Source: Arthrobacter sp. EM1
GTDB taxonomy: Bacteria; Actinomycetota; Actinomycetes; Actinomycetales; Micrococcaceae
NCBI RefSeq assembly: GCF_029964055.1
Contig: NZ_CP124836.1
Span: 3,162,001 to 3,226,000, forward strand
Length of the DNA stretch: 64,000 nt
Reading direction: 5' to 3'
Positions 8,993 through 16,868 of this stretch are shown here, piece by piece (within the stretch, counting starts at the first letter, position 1; the number at the start of each line of letters is the position of its first letter). The notes below the pieces were generated by a model. That model had not been told where the DNA came from. It saw nothing but the letters and a program-made list of their open reading frames with translations, and made no database searches. The position numbers and the translations under genes are program-made.

Positions 8993-9339
8993 TGCTCCTC
9001 GCATCCAACCCAGGCGCGCCCGCCCTCTACCGCCTCCGCGCTGGCATCCGCCTGGACTCTGACGGCGACCCCGTCGAGTCCTGGGCGACGCCGGAGCGCG
9101 TCCTCCTTCGCGGCGCCAAGGTCCAGCCCGTCTCCTCGACCGAAGACGACGGGGCCCGCCGCTTGATCGAGGGCGAGGGCCTCCTGATCGTCCCTGGATC
9201 TCCTAACCTGAAGGCGACCGACCGCGTCGAGATCGACGCCGAGGTGTGGCTTGTAAATGGCACTCCCGTTGTGCGGTGTGGCCTGGCTTCCGGCGTGTAT
9301 ACGTCGGCGACCCTGACGAGGATAGCGAGCGCCGCATGA
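8992..9339 (+). CDS. Phage head-closure-like protein
   Basis: A 115 aa protein with the pattern of small head-closure/stopper proteins of siphophages: an early YRLRAGIRLDSDGDPVESW strand region, a basic/polar middle and a late EVWLVNGTPVVRCGL hairpin. The GTG start overlaps the previous stop, and its own TGA overlaps the ATG of a third gene, so three phage genes were once packed here. The assignment rests on size, order and general pattern, not on a diagnostic motif. Confidence 0.45.
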   Translation: MLLASNPGAPALYRLRAGIRLDSDGDPVESWATPERVLLRGAKVQPVSSTEDDGARRLIEGEGLLIVPGSPNLKATDRVEIDAEVWLVNGTPVVRCGLASGVYTSATLTRIASAA

Positions 9340-9359
9340 CCGCCGCCCCTCTTAGATGA
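9336..9359 (+). pseudogene. Truncated start of a third phage gene
   Basis: The ATG at 9336 overlaps the preceding TGA (ATGA) but the frame closes after seven codons (MTAAPLR). The phage-like run ends here, so this is probably the cut 5' end of the next head/tail gene. Confidence 0.35.
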
Positions 9360-9397
9360 CCCTCGCCGCGCTGTGACGGCCACGGCAATCTTTGACC

Positions 9398-9933
9398 TCA
9401 TTCGGCAGCCGCTGCTGCATCTGTCCGGTCGAACCACTCCGGCGGAAAGATTCTGACGGGCTCGGACTTCCATATCTTGCCGTTGCTCTGGCGAACCACC
9501 GCAGTCACGTCGTAGGGGCGGTCGACCGCGTCCGGCCTGTTTCCGGCGCTTAATCTAAACATTTTGTGGCTCACTTCGCCGTCCTCCAGCACCTTGTTCG
9601 CATTGAAGACGTCAGCGATCGCCAGGGGATCCGGCAAAGTGCCCGGCTCCAACACGAGCATGTCAGGGGGCTCATGCCCCAGTTTTCCGGTTTGGGTTCC
9701 CACTCGAAGTCGAAACCTTCGACTCCGTTCTTCCCTCCCAGACTGCGGGTGGTAACAAGAACTACGAATTCTTGCCTTGCGGGCGTGTCGAGGAGCGGAG
9801 CTGTCCACCTCGTGACGATTTTGGCCGTCACCACCAAACGACGCCTGCCACGAAAGGCCGTAATTCCTTGCCACCCAAGTGACACGATCGACAATACTAG
9901 GGCGCCCAACGGCACCCAATCCTTTATCTCCAC
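9398..9933 (-). pseudogene. Membrane-anchored hypothetical protein, frameshifted
   Basis: The frame from ATG 9933 begins MEIKDWVPLGALVLSIVSLG, a single N-terminal membrane helix, followed by a beta-rich segment (RRLVVTAKIVTRWTAPLL, FVVLVTTRSLGG). Near 9670 coding potential switches to the next frame (EPPDMLVLEPG to RIFPPEWFDRTDAAAAAE, ending at 9398). A one-base loss next to a G run would explain this. The rejoined protein would be about 178 aa, of unknown function. Genes of this kind are common in actinobacterial islands. Confidence 0.5.
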
Positions 9934-10126
9934 CTAAGCAGTTTGGCCAGATTCTTCTCCCGGCCAGTTCAGGCGCGCCGTGTACCCAGCTGTCACCCTG
10001 GGGGGCACTCCTCCCTCCCCCCTCCTTCCCAGCCCGATTTGGCTTAGCTTCTCCCTGTGCGTGCCGGTAGCCCGCTGGTTTTCCCCAGCCCCCCATTTCC
10101 GCCTTTACCCCGAAAGGACGCCAATT

Positions 10127-10491
10127 TTGGCTGACTCCCAGACCGCCTCCCAGCCCTACCCGAGCACTGGACGGACGGCGCCCGCGACACATTCAAGAAC
10201 GTCCTCGACGAGCGCCCCGACCTTTCAGGCGCTGACTTTGCGAGCCTGGACCAGGCTTGCGCCCTGATTTCTTCCGCCGATCTCCTGGAGGACGCCGCGC
10301 GCGAGTCCGGCCCGCTCGTGAAGGGTAGCGCCGGGCAACTGACGGTCAACCCTGGCCTGACCGAGGCCCGCCTCGCCAGGACGGCCGCCGCACAGATCCT
10401 GGGCCGCCGCGGCGTGCCGAGCAAGTCCGCCGCGAAGACCAATAGCCAGCGTAGCCGCGAAGCCGCTAACGCCCGGTGGGGCTCGAAGTGA
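10127..10491 (+). pseudogene. Phage terminase small-subunit-like gene, frameshifted
   Basis: A TTG start at 10127 follows AAAGGA by 7 nt and encodes ADSQTASQPYP. Near 10160 the reading moves to another frame that continues EHWTDGARDTFKNVLDERPD, SSADLLEDAARESGPLVKGS and RLARTAAAQILGRRGVPSKS, ending RSREAANARWGSK. This is the layout of small DNA-packaging terminase proteins. The join needs one extra base in the C run at about 10158-10161, so the gene is probably dead unless this is a base-calling error. Confidence 0.5.
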
Positions 10492-10751
10492 CGCGCGTTC
10501 AGAAGTCCGCGCCTTCCCGGCGTTCGGTCGTTCACACGCTCGACGAGCTCGCGTCTATCCCGCTGAATCCGGCGACGGTCGCCTCGGCCGGGATCGTACG
10601 CGCCGCGTTCGATGCCCTGGCAACTGATCCGGACGTCACCGCGTCGGCCGCCGCCGCGCGTGCCCAGGGCCCGGCCGCTATGGAGAAGCACCTGGCCGCC
10701 GCTGGAGCCCTGGCTCGGCGTTCTGCTGAATATGCCTTCTCGCTGAAGTAG
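10488..10751 (+). CDS. Small phage-type hypothetical protein
   Basis: An 87 aa protein from GTG 10488, which overlaps the terminase-like stop as GTGA. It reads MTRVQKSAPSRRSVVHTLDE and ends in an Ala-rich helical region (AARAQGPAAMEKHLAAAGAL). There is no recognisable domain. Coupling to the terminase-like gene suggests a phage origin. It is the only gene of the 8.8-11.0 kb phage remnant, besides the head-closure-like one, without a visible frameshift. Confidence 0.5.
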   Translation: MTRVQKSAPSRRSVVHTLDELASIPLNPATVASAGIVRAAFDALATDPDVTASAAAARAQGPAAMEKHLAAAGALARRSAEYAFSLK

Positions 10752-10863
10752 GAACGCGCCAGACGTGAGTAGATGCTCGCGGACTGGCCCCCTTCTCACT
10801 CGCCCCCCTTGCCGGGATCTCGTCCCGGCGCCCCCGTTTACACACCCTGAAGGAGAGTTTCCC

Positions 10864-11029
10864 TTGTCTCAACCGACGAAGACTTGCCGCGTATGCGTAG
10901 AACCCCGCGCCGAGAACCAATTCCGGAAGCGGACGGGCGGCGCCCGCCAGGCTGTGCCGCCGTTGCACGAAACGCGCAGCCAGGCACACTGCCCGGCTGG
11001 CCGCCCGCGCCCACGACGACGCCTCCTAG
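10864..11029 (+). pseudogene. Small zinc-ribbon protein, frameshifted
   Basis: A TTG at 10864 lies 8 nt after AGGAG and encodes SQPTKTCRVCVEPRAENQF. Near 10945 the next frame carries the matching second half, CRRCTKRAARHTARLAARAH, ending at TAG 11027-11029. Together they form CxxC...CxxC, a two-knuckle zinc ribbon typical of small phage proteins near HNH or terminase genes. One surplus base separates the halves. Confidence 0.5.
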
Positions 11030-11058
11030 ACGCACCTCTCTGCGTCCACAAACAAAAC

Positions 11059-11112
11059 GGTCCTTCTCCACAGCTCAGGCATCATGCCTTGGGCCGAGAG
11101 AGGGACCTTTTT
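11059..11112 (+). terminator. Rho-independent terminator with nested hairpin
   Basis: GGTCC at 11059-11063 pairs with GGACC at 11103-11107. Between them lies a second perfect hairpin, AGGCAT-C-ATGCCT, at 11077-11089. Five T residues follow at 11108-11112. It closes the plus-strand phage remnant and faces the convergent gene at 11120. Confidence 0.6.
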
Positions 11113-11119
11113 GCGTTAA

Positions 11120-11701
11120 TCAGCGGGCGTCCTCGGCCCTGCGGAACTTACCCGGCTCAAACTCAACGAGTCGCCCGAGCGGTCGAAGAATATTCGCGTG
11201 CAGGAGCTCTATCTGCATGTGAGCAACGTTGAGATCGTCGGCTACTGCCTTGATATCCGATATCACGACGTTGTTCCTTACTTCGACCCGTCCCCTGCGG
11301 GCGCGAGTTGCCAGATCGTCTTGCATTCTCATGGTCGCGTGGTTCCAAGAGACTACCCAGTGCCCATGCATCAGACGGTTCCGTTCGCGCATGGCACTCT
11401 CGGCCAGCTTACGTACCCCCTCGAACCTCGCGCTGTACTGCGGGTCATTTACACGCAATTCAATAAGTGAATGCACGAGCGCCAATAGACGCTCAAACGT
11501 CATACACGTCGTAAGGGCAAAGCCGACTTCGGGTTTAGGGTCAAGCAATTCAGCGGCCAACTCGGCGGCTGCAAACTCAAGTCGCGAGGCATGAACCGCC
11601 ACGGTGCCAAGCTCGATGAGGTGCTCGTCTGAGAGGGTCGTCGACATCCCCGTCATGATCGTAGTCTTGGGCTGCATCTCACCATTTGGCGTCATTCGCA
11701 T
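11120..11701 (-). CDS. Helical protein with HEPN-type RNxxxH motif
   Basis: A 193 aa, mostly alpha-helical protein. Two long helices (LEFAAAELAAELL and FERLLALVHSLIELR) precede RERNRLMHGHW near residues 105-114. RNRLMH (R107 to H112) fits the R-N-x3-H catalytic signature of HEPN ribonucleases found in toxin-antitoxin and abortive-infection systems. No MNT-type antitoxin gene is adjacent. ATG 11701 follows AGGAT by 6 nt. The nuclease role is inferred from the motif alone; it may be an inactive island protein. Confidence 0.5.
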   Translation of the reverse strand: MRMTPNGEMQPKTTIMTGMSTTLSDEHLIELGTVAVHASRLEFAAAELAAELLDPKPEVGFALTTCMTFERLLALVHSLIELRVNDPQYSARFEGVRKLAESAMRERNRLMHGHWVVSWNHATMRMQDDLATRARRGRVEVRNNVVISDIKAVADDLNVAHMQIELLHANILRPLGRLVEFEPGKFRRAEDAR

Positions 11702-11777
11702 AAAGGCATCCTACGTTCCGGCGCAGTCACCATGGCCTTGCCGATGTCGTGCGAGTAGTCCCGGCCCTAAGGTTCCG

Positions 11778-12227
11778 CTAACGCTGGCGGTTTTCTTCAC
11801 GGATCTCCTCGGCAACTTCCGTAAGTGCCAGCTGCGCCTCAATAGACTTCTTGAGCCATTCCGCCGTTTCCCCGTCCTCCAGCTTCGCCTGGATCTCCTC
11901 TGGCGTCCGGTCGACGAGAGACTCCCAGCTTCGCGGCACGCGATCCGGCCCGAGAGCTCCAATTAGGGCGCCCGCTTCGGCGCCCATGTCCCGGCTTATG
12001 GCAGTGTCGGAATGCCCTCCGCGAGATAGGTTTTTCGTCAGCTTCAGTAGCGTTTCAAGCTCGAACATCAAGTGAGCTTGTTTCAGTGCGGCGCGTCTGT
12101 CCTCGTCGGCGATCCGGCGGGCGTTCCTGCGGTCCAGCGCCGATACCACCAGGGCCACAATCGAGGCGCCGACGGCGGCCACCACGGCGGCCACCTGGAC
12201 CCATAGCGCGATCTCTTCTTTTGTCAT
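11778..12227 (-). CDS. Membrane-anchored coiled-coil hypothetical protein
   Basis: A 149 aa protein with one N-terminal membrane helix (WVQVAAVVAAVGASIVALVV) followed by a charged helix (RRNARRIADEDRRAALKQ) and a helical, acidic C-terminus (EEIQAKLEDGETAEWLKKS) that looks coiled-coil. The topology, a short outside tail with a cytoplasmic helical body, is frequent in prophage and defence-island proteins. No known domain was recognised. It is 76 nt upstream of the HEPN-like gene on the same strand, so the two may be co-transcribed. Confidence 0.6.
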   Translation of the reverse strand: MTKEEIALWVQVAAVVAAVGASIVALVVSALDRRNARRIADEDRRAALKQAHLMFELETLLKLTKNLSRGGHSDTAISRDMGAEAGALIGALGPDRVPRSWESLVDRTPEEIQAKLEDGETAEWLKKSIEAQLALTEVAEEIREENRQR

Positions 12228-12576
12228 GGCTCACAACCTACCGGAGCCCGCGCGCTCGGCCCTTCTCCTACGTCCAGCGTGTAAACGGGGCTAGCTCACA
12301 CTGGCGTCAGGAGTTTTCGTAGCGCATGTCGGAGTTGCTGCATTGGTTTTCACTGGACAGGTGTAGCGGCCCGCCTACGTGTTCTGAAGTTTGGACTACC
12401 GCCTGATCGTGCGCCGAAGCGCCATGGGCATGACTAGAAACCCAGCGAACCCCGAAAACGCTCCCTGACGGCCTACGACCACTGAACCCAATAGGACTGA
12501 ATCATCCAGAGGAGATGCGGGTTGTTGCACCGTGTGGATGGATTTGTAGAATCCCTTCGATGAAGCGTCTTGGTTG
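12228..12576. other. Island intergenic region, no clear gene
   Basis: A 349-nt stretch of lower GC than the flanks. A 74-codon minus-strand frame (12396-12620) with a hydrophobic patch overlaps the end of the lipoprotein gene, but it has no ribosome-binding site and no recognised similarity. Nothing else codes convincingly. Confidence 0.4.
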
Positions 12577-13212
12577 CTACTTGTGTGAAAAAGTGACGCT
12601 ATTTCCACCGAGTCCATCAATGCGGACTTTGAAGGTAGGTTTAGAAGCGTCGTTGAAATTCCAGCCAGTTCTCATAGTTGAGCTTTGTCCAGGCTGAAGT
12701 TTTGCATCCCAGTAGGCTTTCACCTTGTCATCTTGGACGGTACGGACATCAGAGTCGCCATCCTTAGCACTGTTGGCGACTAACTCGACGTCGCTACGTC
12801 CCAAAATGACCTTTTCGGACAAATTCTTGATGGAGATATCGAAGTAAAGGTTGTCCGTACCTTTCTCCTTTTTACCCCCAAGGGTCGTGGTAGCGAAGCG
12901 TGCGTCTTTCCCAGGCGTGAATTCTTGAGGTTCGTGCACCGTGATCTCGAGCAAAACCTGATCCCCACTACGTCGGGAGTCTTTATATATCGCTGTTTGC
13001 CCATAAAAGCATTTGCCGAAGTTCTCATCGATGTTGCAAATTGTGTCTTCAGCTTTGGCTTCTGGTTCAGCCACTCGTTGTTCGACTTCGACCGGAGTTT
13101 GACCAGGTGAAGATGCTGAAGATGGTGAAGATGCTGGATATGGTGAGGCTGCTGAAGATGCACATCCGGAAACGACTAGAATTAGAGCCAGAACTAGTGG
13201 GAGCTTCTTCAT
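12577..13212 (-). CDS. Secreted lipoprotein, DUF4352-like
   Basis: A 211 aa protein with a signal peptide MKKLPLVLALILVVSGC ending in a lipobox (VSGC), then a Ser/Pro-rich linker. A C-terminal beta-sandwich follows, with NLYFDISIKNLSEKVILGRS and TMRTGWNFNDASKPTFKVRI, resembling DUF4352 lipoproteins. Start set at the ATG preceded by AGGAGAA. Its DNA is visibly AT-richer than the genome around it, with AAA/GAA/TCT codons common, so it probably arrived with the island from a different donor. Function unknown. Confidence 0.75.
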   Translation of the reverse strand: MKKLPLVLALILVVSGCASSAASPYPASSPSSASSPGQTPVEVEQRVAEPEAKAEDTICNIDENFGKCFYGQTAIYKDSRRSGDQVLLEITVHEPQEFTPGKDARFATTTLGGKKEKGTDNLYFDISIKNLSEKVILGRSDVELVANSAKDGDSDVRTVQDDKVKAYWDAKLQPGQSSTMRTGWNFNDASKPTFKVRIDGLGGNSVTFSHK

Positions 13213-13553
13213 AAAGTGCAATTCTCCTAGACGAGATGTCAGTGCAAGTTGTGTCTTCGGATTCTGGTTAGGAAATCCTGCCAATTGTAGCCTGTGATGC
13301 CTCAAGGCATCACTTGCTCAACACCCTCCTGTCACCAATGTCTTGAGAGATAACAGGCTTGACACTCTCCCGACGCAAACGACGGACCCCTGCCCAAATG
13401 GGCTGCGCGTGTCTGAGGACTGCATAGGCGCTGTGCCCGCTTGCCTTCGGGGAAGCCGTCAAGCAGTCGAGGTTGTCGCACTGGAAAGTCGCGGCGGATT
13501 CGCATGCGCGGTCCGCGATCAACTCGCTCGACGGGGAGGCTCAGCCTCGCATC
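13213..13553. other. Island intergenic region with small hairpin
   Basis: A 341-nt stretch. It holds the AGGAG ribosome-binding site of the lipoprotein gene at its left end and an imperfect hairpin at 13439-13464 (GCTTG/CAAGC outside, CTTC/GAAG inside). A 70-codon minus-strand frame (13310-13522) has no recognised similarity and no clear start signal. No RNA gene is apparent. Confidence 0.4.
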
Positions 13554-14651
13554 TTATTCCTGACCTTCGCGCTCTGTGTCCACCGCCCGGTGCATACTTG
13601 ACGCGTTGAGATCGACGTGGCTTGCGGGCCAGAGGCCCGTGCGGCCGTGTGGAGCTGTGAAGATGACATCGTGGTCGGAGGCAACGTTGGGCCTGTCCGC
13701 CTGGATGTCATAGAGGGTCGAGTAGCTGTAGCCGTCCTTGTAGATAGTCTCGACCGGGACGTCCCAGAGAGAAGCCATCACTCGTGCGAAGTCATGGACG
13801 ATGAAGCTCCCGGCGAACTCCCCCGGTGGACCCGCTAGAACGGTGACAACATCTTTGCCTTGGATGACGGGATGCATCTTGTTCTTCCAAGATGCCTTGG
13901 TCATGTAGTTGAGGCGTCCGTACGCCTCCCTGAACTGGGTCGGGTGGAGCTTCATCCCTCGCGCAGCGATGAGGTGTGGCTGTTGCACCCCTTCGGAGCG
14001 CCCCCAATCCTGGAGAACGCACACCACGGCTATCGTCCCCATGCGGAGACCGAGGATCGGAAGGAGAAGGTCGTCCATATAATCGAATCGACGTAGCGGA
14101 TCCTCGTGATCGAGGCATTCGAAGAAGTGGAAGCTGGCGGGGCCCGGGAACTCTGGCTCCCATCTAACGAGACCGGCCGCAGTCTGGAGGAGGAAGTGGT
14201 GGAACGCGATGCTCCGAAGGTGCTCTTCTGGCACGAGGCGTTCCCCATTCTGCTCGCGCACGTATCTCGGTTGAAAGCTCTCACGGTAGACGAGTCCGTA
14301 ATAGATCTTCCCCAACCATATGAAGAGATCACGACGGTCAAGCTGCTTGAAGGCGTCGAATCCCTCGCTAAACGCAGCCTTAACCCGTTCCTCAACAGGG
14401 CTGAGATCTATGCCATTGCAGGTCAAGCAACACGGTACAGTCAGTCTCCGGTACATCAGTCGGCGTCCGTCGATCTGGGTCACGGAGCCATCCCAGAGAT
14501 CGAGCTCCCTCAGAAGCCACTTCGGAAAGACGTGCTCGACGGTTCGTTGATCGGACCCCTCCGGGATGTGAGCTCCGCACATAAAGCACAAATCCGGACC
14601 GAGCCCCTGACCACGAGAGTCCAAGAATCGACTGTGAATATCCGCGCTCAT
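13554..14651 (-). CDS. HNH-type nuclease domain protein
   Basis: A 365 aa protein. Near residues 22-80 it has CFMCGAHIPEG, then VEHVFPKWLL, then CCLTCNGIDLS: two CxxC knuckles around a His-containing helix, the treble-clef arrangement of HNH endonucleases. The rest (FIWLGKIYYGLVYRES and onward) is a long helical region of unknown role seen in standalone island HNH proteins. The ATG at 14651 follows GGAGG at short spacing; the frame stays open to 14768, so a slightly earlier start is possible. A DNA-degrading defence or mobility role is inferred. Confidence 0.6.
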   Translation of the reverse strand: MSADIHSRFLDSRGQGLGPDLCFMCGAHIPEGSDQRTVEHVFPKWLLRELDLWDGSVTQIDGRRLMYRRLTVPCCLTCNGIDLSPVEERVKAAFSEGFDAFKQLDRRDLFIWLGKIYYGLVYRESFQPRYVREQNGERLVPEEHLRSIAFHHFLLQTAAGLVRWEPEFPGPASFHFFECLDHEDPLRRFDYMDDLLLPILGLRMGTIAVVCVLQDWGRSEGVQQPHLIAARGMKLHPTQFREAYGRLNYMTKASWKNKMHPVIQGKDVVTVLAGPPGEFAGSFIVHDFARVMASLWDVPVETIYKDGYSYSTLYDIQADRPNVASDHDVIFTAPHGRTGLWPASHVDLNASSMHRAVDTEREGQE

Positions 14652-14783
14652 CACCCTCCGAAAATTACCCGCAGAGATTCCCAGTGGCCATCCCCAATGC
14701 CTGCCAATAGAATACCTGAGGCCCAAGATCAACCGAGGCATGTCCCATTGTTCGGTCCCCATGATCACTAACTAGACCGTGAT

Positions 14784-14820
14784 CCTGCAATGCGCAGGCT
14801 AGGCGTATATGTGCTAGCGC
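14784..14820. other. Right junction of the island
   Basis: The LLM reading frame breaks at about 14817. Just outside it lie GCTAG and CTAGC as inverted repeats (about 14800-14819) and CCTGC-N5-GCAGG at 14784-14798. The hexamer AGGCGT occurs here and also at the left junction (8851-8856). This is too short to prove an attachment site. Confidence 0.35.
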
Positions 14821-15065
14821 ATGTCAATCACGCCGGTGCCCATTTCGATCCGGCTGGTCCGGGCGGCGACAGCGGCCAGCAGCGGGAACGGGGACGCCTG
14901 CTGCCGGGCGAAGTGGTGCACCCGGAAGTACGCGCCGTCCACGCCCAGTTCCTCCGCGGCAACGGCCAGTTCGATGCCCTGCAGCAGGGCGTCGCGGGCG
15001 GTCCGGGTGCGGGAGCCCTCGCCGGGGCCCCAGTGTCCGAAGGACAAAAATCCGATGCGCTTCAT
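14817..15065 (-). pseudogene. LLM-class flavin monooxygenase, 5' fragment
   Basis: The first 83 codons of a luciferase-like monooxygenase: MKRIGFLSFGHWGPGEGSRT, then EELGVDGAYFRVHHFARQQ, ending TSRIEMGTGVIDMR directly before an in-frame TAG at 14814-14816. In intact members the text continues into the flavin-binding barrel after DMR. The remaining 3' piece is at 8639-8848, separated by about 6 kb of foreign DNA. It lies 46 nt after trpF and could still be transcribed, but the product cannot fold as an enzyme. Confidence 0.85.
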
Positions 15066-15111
15066 GTCAGGGGCAACACGGTGCGGACCGGCGGCATTCC
15101 TGCGGCAGCGG

Positions 15112-15708
15112 TCAGGGCTTCGCCGCCGTCACGAAGTCCCGGATTTTGGCCAGGTCCTTCGCCCCGCGGGAAGATTCGACGCCGGAGGAGACGTCCACCC
15201 CCCAGGCATCTGCCTGCGAGGCCGCGCCGGCGACGTTGGCGGGATCCAGCCCGCCGGCCAGGAGCCAGTTGCGCCCGGCCAGCCCCTTGGCGCGGACCGA
15301 GGCGTAGTCCCAAGCCTCGCCGGAGCCGGGGACGGCGGCGTCGATCAGGAGCAGGTCCTCGCCCCAGTCCGCGAACGCCTCCGCCGCGGCGGACATGGTG
15401 ACGGCCCGGATCAACTTGAGTCCGGCGTCGTGCACGGTGCGCACGTCTGCCGGGGTGCGGTCGCCGTGGAGCTGGACCCAGTCCAGCCCGGCTGCCTGGG
15501 CTGCGGCGACGGCGTCCGCCACGGTTTCGTGCCGGAAAACACCGACGGCGGGGAGCCCGGCCGGGACGTGGGCCAGGAGTTCCCGCGCCTGCGCCGGTGT
15601 CACTTCCCTGGGGCTGCGGGTCAGGACAAAACCGACGGCGTCCGCGCCGGCTTGCACCGCGGTCCTCACCGACTCCGGGGTGCTGAGCCCGCATACCTTG
15701 ACGAACAT
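15112..15708 (-). CDS. trpF: Phosphoribosylanthranilate isomerase
   Basis: Third step of tryptophan synthesis, converting phosphoribosylanthranilate to CdRP in the cytosol. At 198 aa it has the normal TIM-barrel length. FVKVCGLSTPESV at the start carries the catalytic Cys7-type residue, QLHGDRTPADV lies in the middle, LLIDAAVPGSGEAWDY holds the catalytic Asp, and WLLAGGLDPANVAGA plus GVDVSSGVESSRGAKD form the phosphate-binding end. ATG preceded by AGAAGGAG. No other trp gene is adjacent, so it is a detached member of the pathway. Confidence 0.95.
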   Translation of the reverse strand: MFVKVCGLSTPESVRTAVQAGADAVGFVLTRSPREVTPAQARELLAHVPAGLPAVGVFRHETVADAVAAAQAAGLDWVQLHGDRTPADVRTVHDAGLKLIRAVTMSAAAEAFADWGEDLLLIDAAVPGSGEAWDYASVRAKGLAGRNWLLAGGLDPANVAGAASQADAWGVDVSSGVESSRGAKDLAKIRDFVTAAKP

Positions 15709-15794
15709 TCGGCTCCTTCTGCAGTGTGCCTGAGTTTTCTGCCTCTGACGTTACCAAGACCGCACGGGCGGCGGAGCCTCGCTAAGGTGAAGGG

Positions 15795-16403
15795 ATGGAG
15801 ATCATCCGTTATGCCGAGTTGAAAGCCCACCCCTGGCCCAACGGCGGCGGGGTGACCCGCGAAGTGGCGCGCCGTCCTTCGTCCGGCGTTCCGCAGGACA
15901 ACGCCGCAGGTGCCGGCTGGGACTGGCGGGTCAGCATCGCCGAGGTAGCCAAGGCGGGCGAGTTCTCGGCGTTCACCGGCATGGACCGCGTTCTGACCGT
16001 AATCGAGGGGGAGCTGTTGCTCCTGACCGTCGACGGCGCCGAACACCCGCTGGAGAAATACCGCCCCTTCCGGTTCTCCGGCGACGCCGCCGCGGCCGGG
16101 GCACTGCCAACGGGCGACATCCGCGACCTGAACGTCATCACCCGCCGGGGAGCCTTCAAGGGCTTCACCTCCATCATCGAACTCTCCAAAAAACGGGCAC
16201 ACCCGGTGTTCGAGGGCCAGCTGGGCATCCTGCTCCAAGGCCAGGCGGCCGTCGCGCCCGGTGGCCCAGCCGACGCCGAGCAAGTCACCGAGCCGCAGGC
16301 GCTGGACCGCTATGACGCCGTCGTGGGTTCGGACACCGCGTCCCCCGAGATCCTGGGCCGCGGCTTCCTGGCCGTGGTCTCCATCGACGCCGTCACCGAC
16401 TAG
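15795..16403 (+). CDS. HutD family protein
   Basis: A 202 aa bicupin-like protein. The family signature is at the N-terminus (LKAHPWPNGGGVTREVARRP), followed by GWDWRVSIAEVAKAGEFSAF and DLNVITRRGAFKG. HutD is found with histidine utilisation operons and is thought to modulate them, but no hut gene is adjacent, so this is a stand-alone homologue. A TAAGGT -10 box at 15783-15788 lies 6 nt from the ATG; GAAGGG in between could instead be a ribosome-binding site. Confidence 0.85.
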   Translation: MEIIRYAELKAHPWPNGGGVTREVARRPSSGVPQDNAAGAGWDWRVSIAEVAKAGEFSAFTGMDRVLTVIEGELLLLTVDGAEHPLEKYRPFRFSGDAAAAGALPTGDIRDLNVITRRGAFKGFTSIIELSKKRAHPVFEGQLGILLQGQAAVAPGGPADAEQVTEPQALDRYDAVVGSDTASPEILGRGFLAVVSIDAVTD

Positions 16404-16455
16404 CCATCCCGAACCCCGTCGGAAGAGCGTACGTTCGCCGCACCGCGGGGGCATT

Positions 16456-16461
16456 GCTAGG
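16456..16461 (+). promoter_or_regulatory. Promoter of the SMR pair
   Basis: An extended -10 (TGC then TAGGCT, near 16456) sits about 18 bp after TTCGCC. It is the only good promoter in the gap before the SMR genes. Confidence 0.35.
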
Positions 16462-16544
16462 CTGGAACCAAGGCCGACTTCTTTGCGGCCTCCGGACGAC
16501 GGATCAGTACCCGGCACGCGACAAGACTGGCCACAGGAGCTGTT

Positions 16545-16868
16545 ATGGCGTGGTTAATACTCGTACTGTCCGGATCCCTGGAAGCCGTCTGGGCTGCGGC
16601 CCTGCACCGGACAACGCAGGCCTCCGGCCGCCGCCGGATTGCGCCGGCCGTGGTCTTCCTCATCTCCGTCTTGGCCAGTACCGGCGGCCTCGCGGTCGCC
16701 ATGCAGTCCATCCCGACCGGCACTGCTTACGCAGTCTGGGTGGGGGTCGGTGTGGTGCTGACCTCCGCCTACGCGATGATCACCAAAGTTGAGCCAGCGA
16801 CCCGGGGACGGATCCTGTTGCTCGGCGGAATCGTCGCCTGCGTCGCCGGCCTGAAGCTGGTGGTGTGA
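16545..16868 (+). CDS. SMR multidrug efflux subunit (first of pair)
   Basis: A 107 aa small multidrug resistance protein with four transmembrane helices. The membrane-embedded Glu used for proton/substrate exchange is present in SGSLEAVWAAALHRT, and GTAYAVWVGVGVVLT marks helix 3. ATG follows CAGGAG. The gene overlaps the next SMR gene by 4 nt, the arrangement of heterodimeric EbrAB/YkkCD-type or Gdx-type pairs. Substrates could be quaternary cations or guanidinium; the sequence alone does not separate them. Confidence 0.88.
   Translation: MAWLILVLSGSLEAVWAAALHRTTQASGRRRIAPAVVFLISVLASTGGLAVAMQSIPTGTAYAVWVGVGVVLTSAYAMITKVEPATRGRILLLGGIVACVAGLKLVV

Noticed and set aside
13310..13522. 70-codon frame considered as a transposase remnant
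   Set aside because: No DDE, HTH or inverted-repeat ends could be identified; the similarity was only an impression.
8851..14808. AGGCGT at both island junctions as attachment core
   Set aside because: Six bases are expected by chance over this distance, and no integrase or tRNA gene is present.
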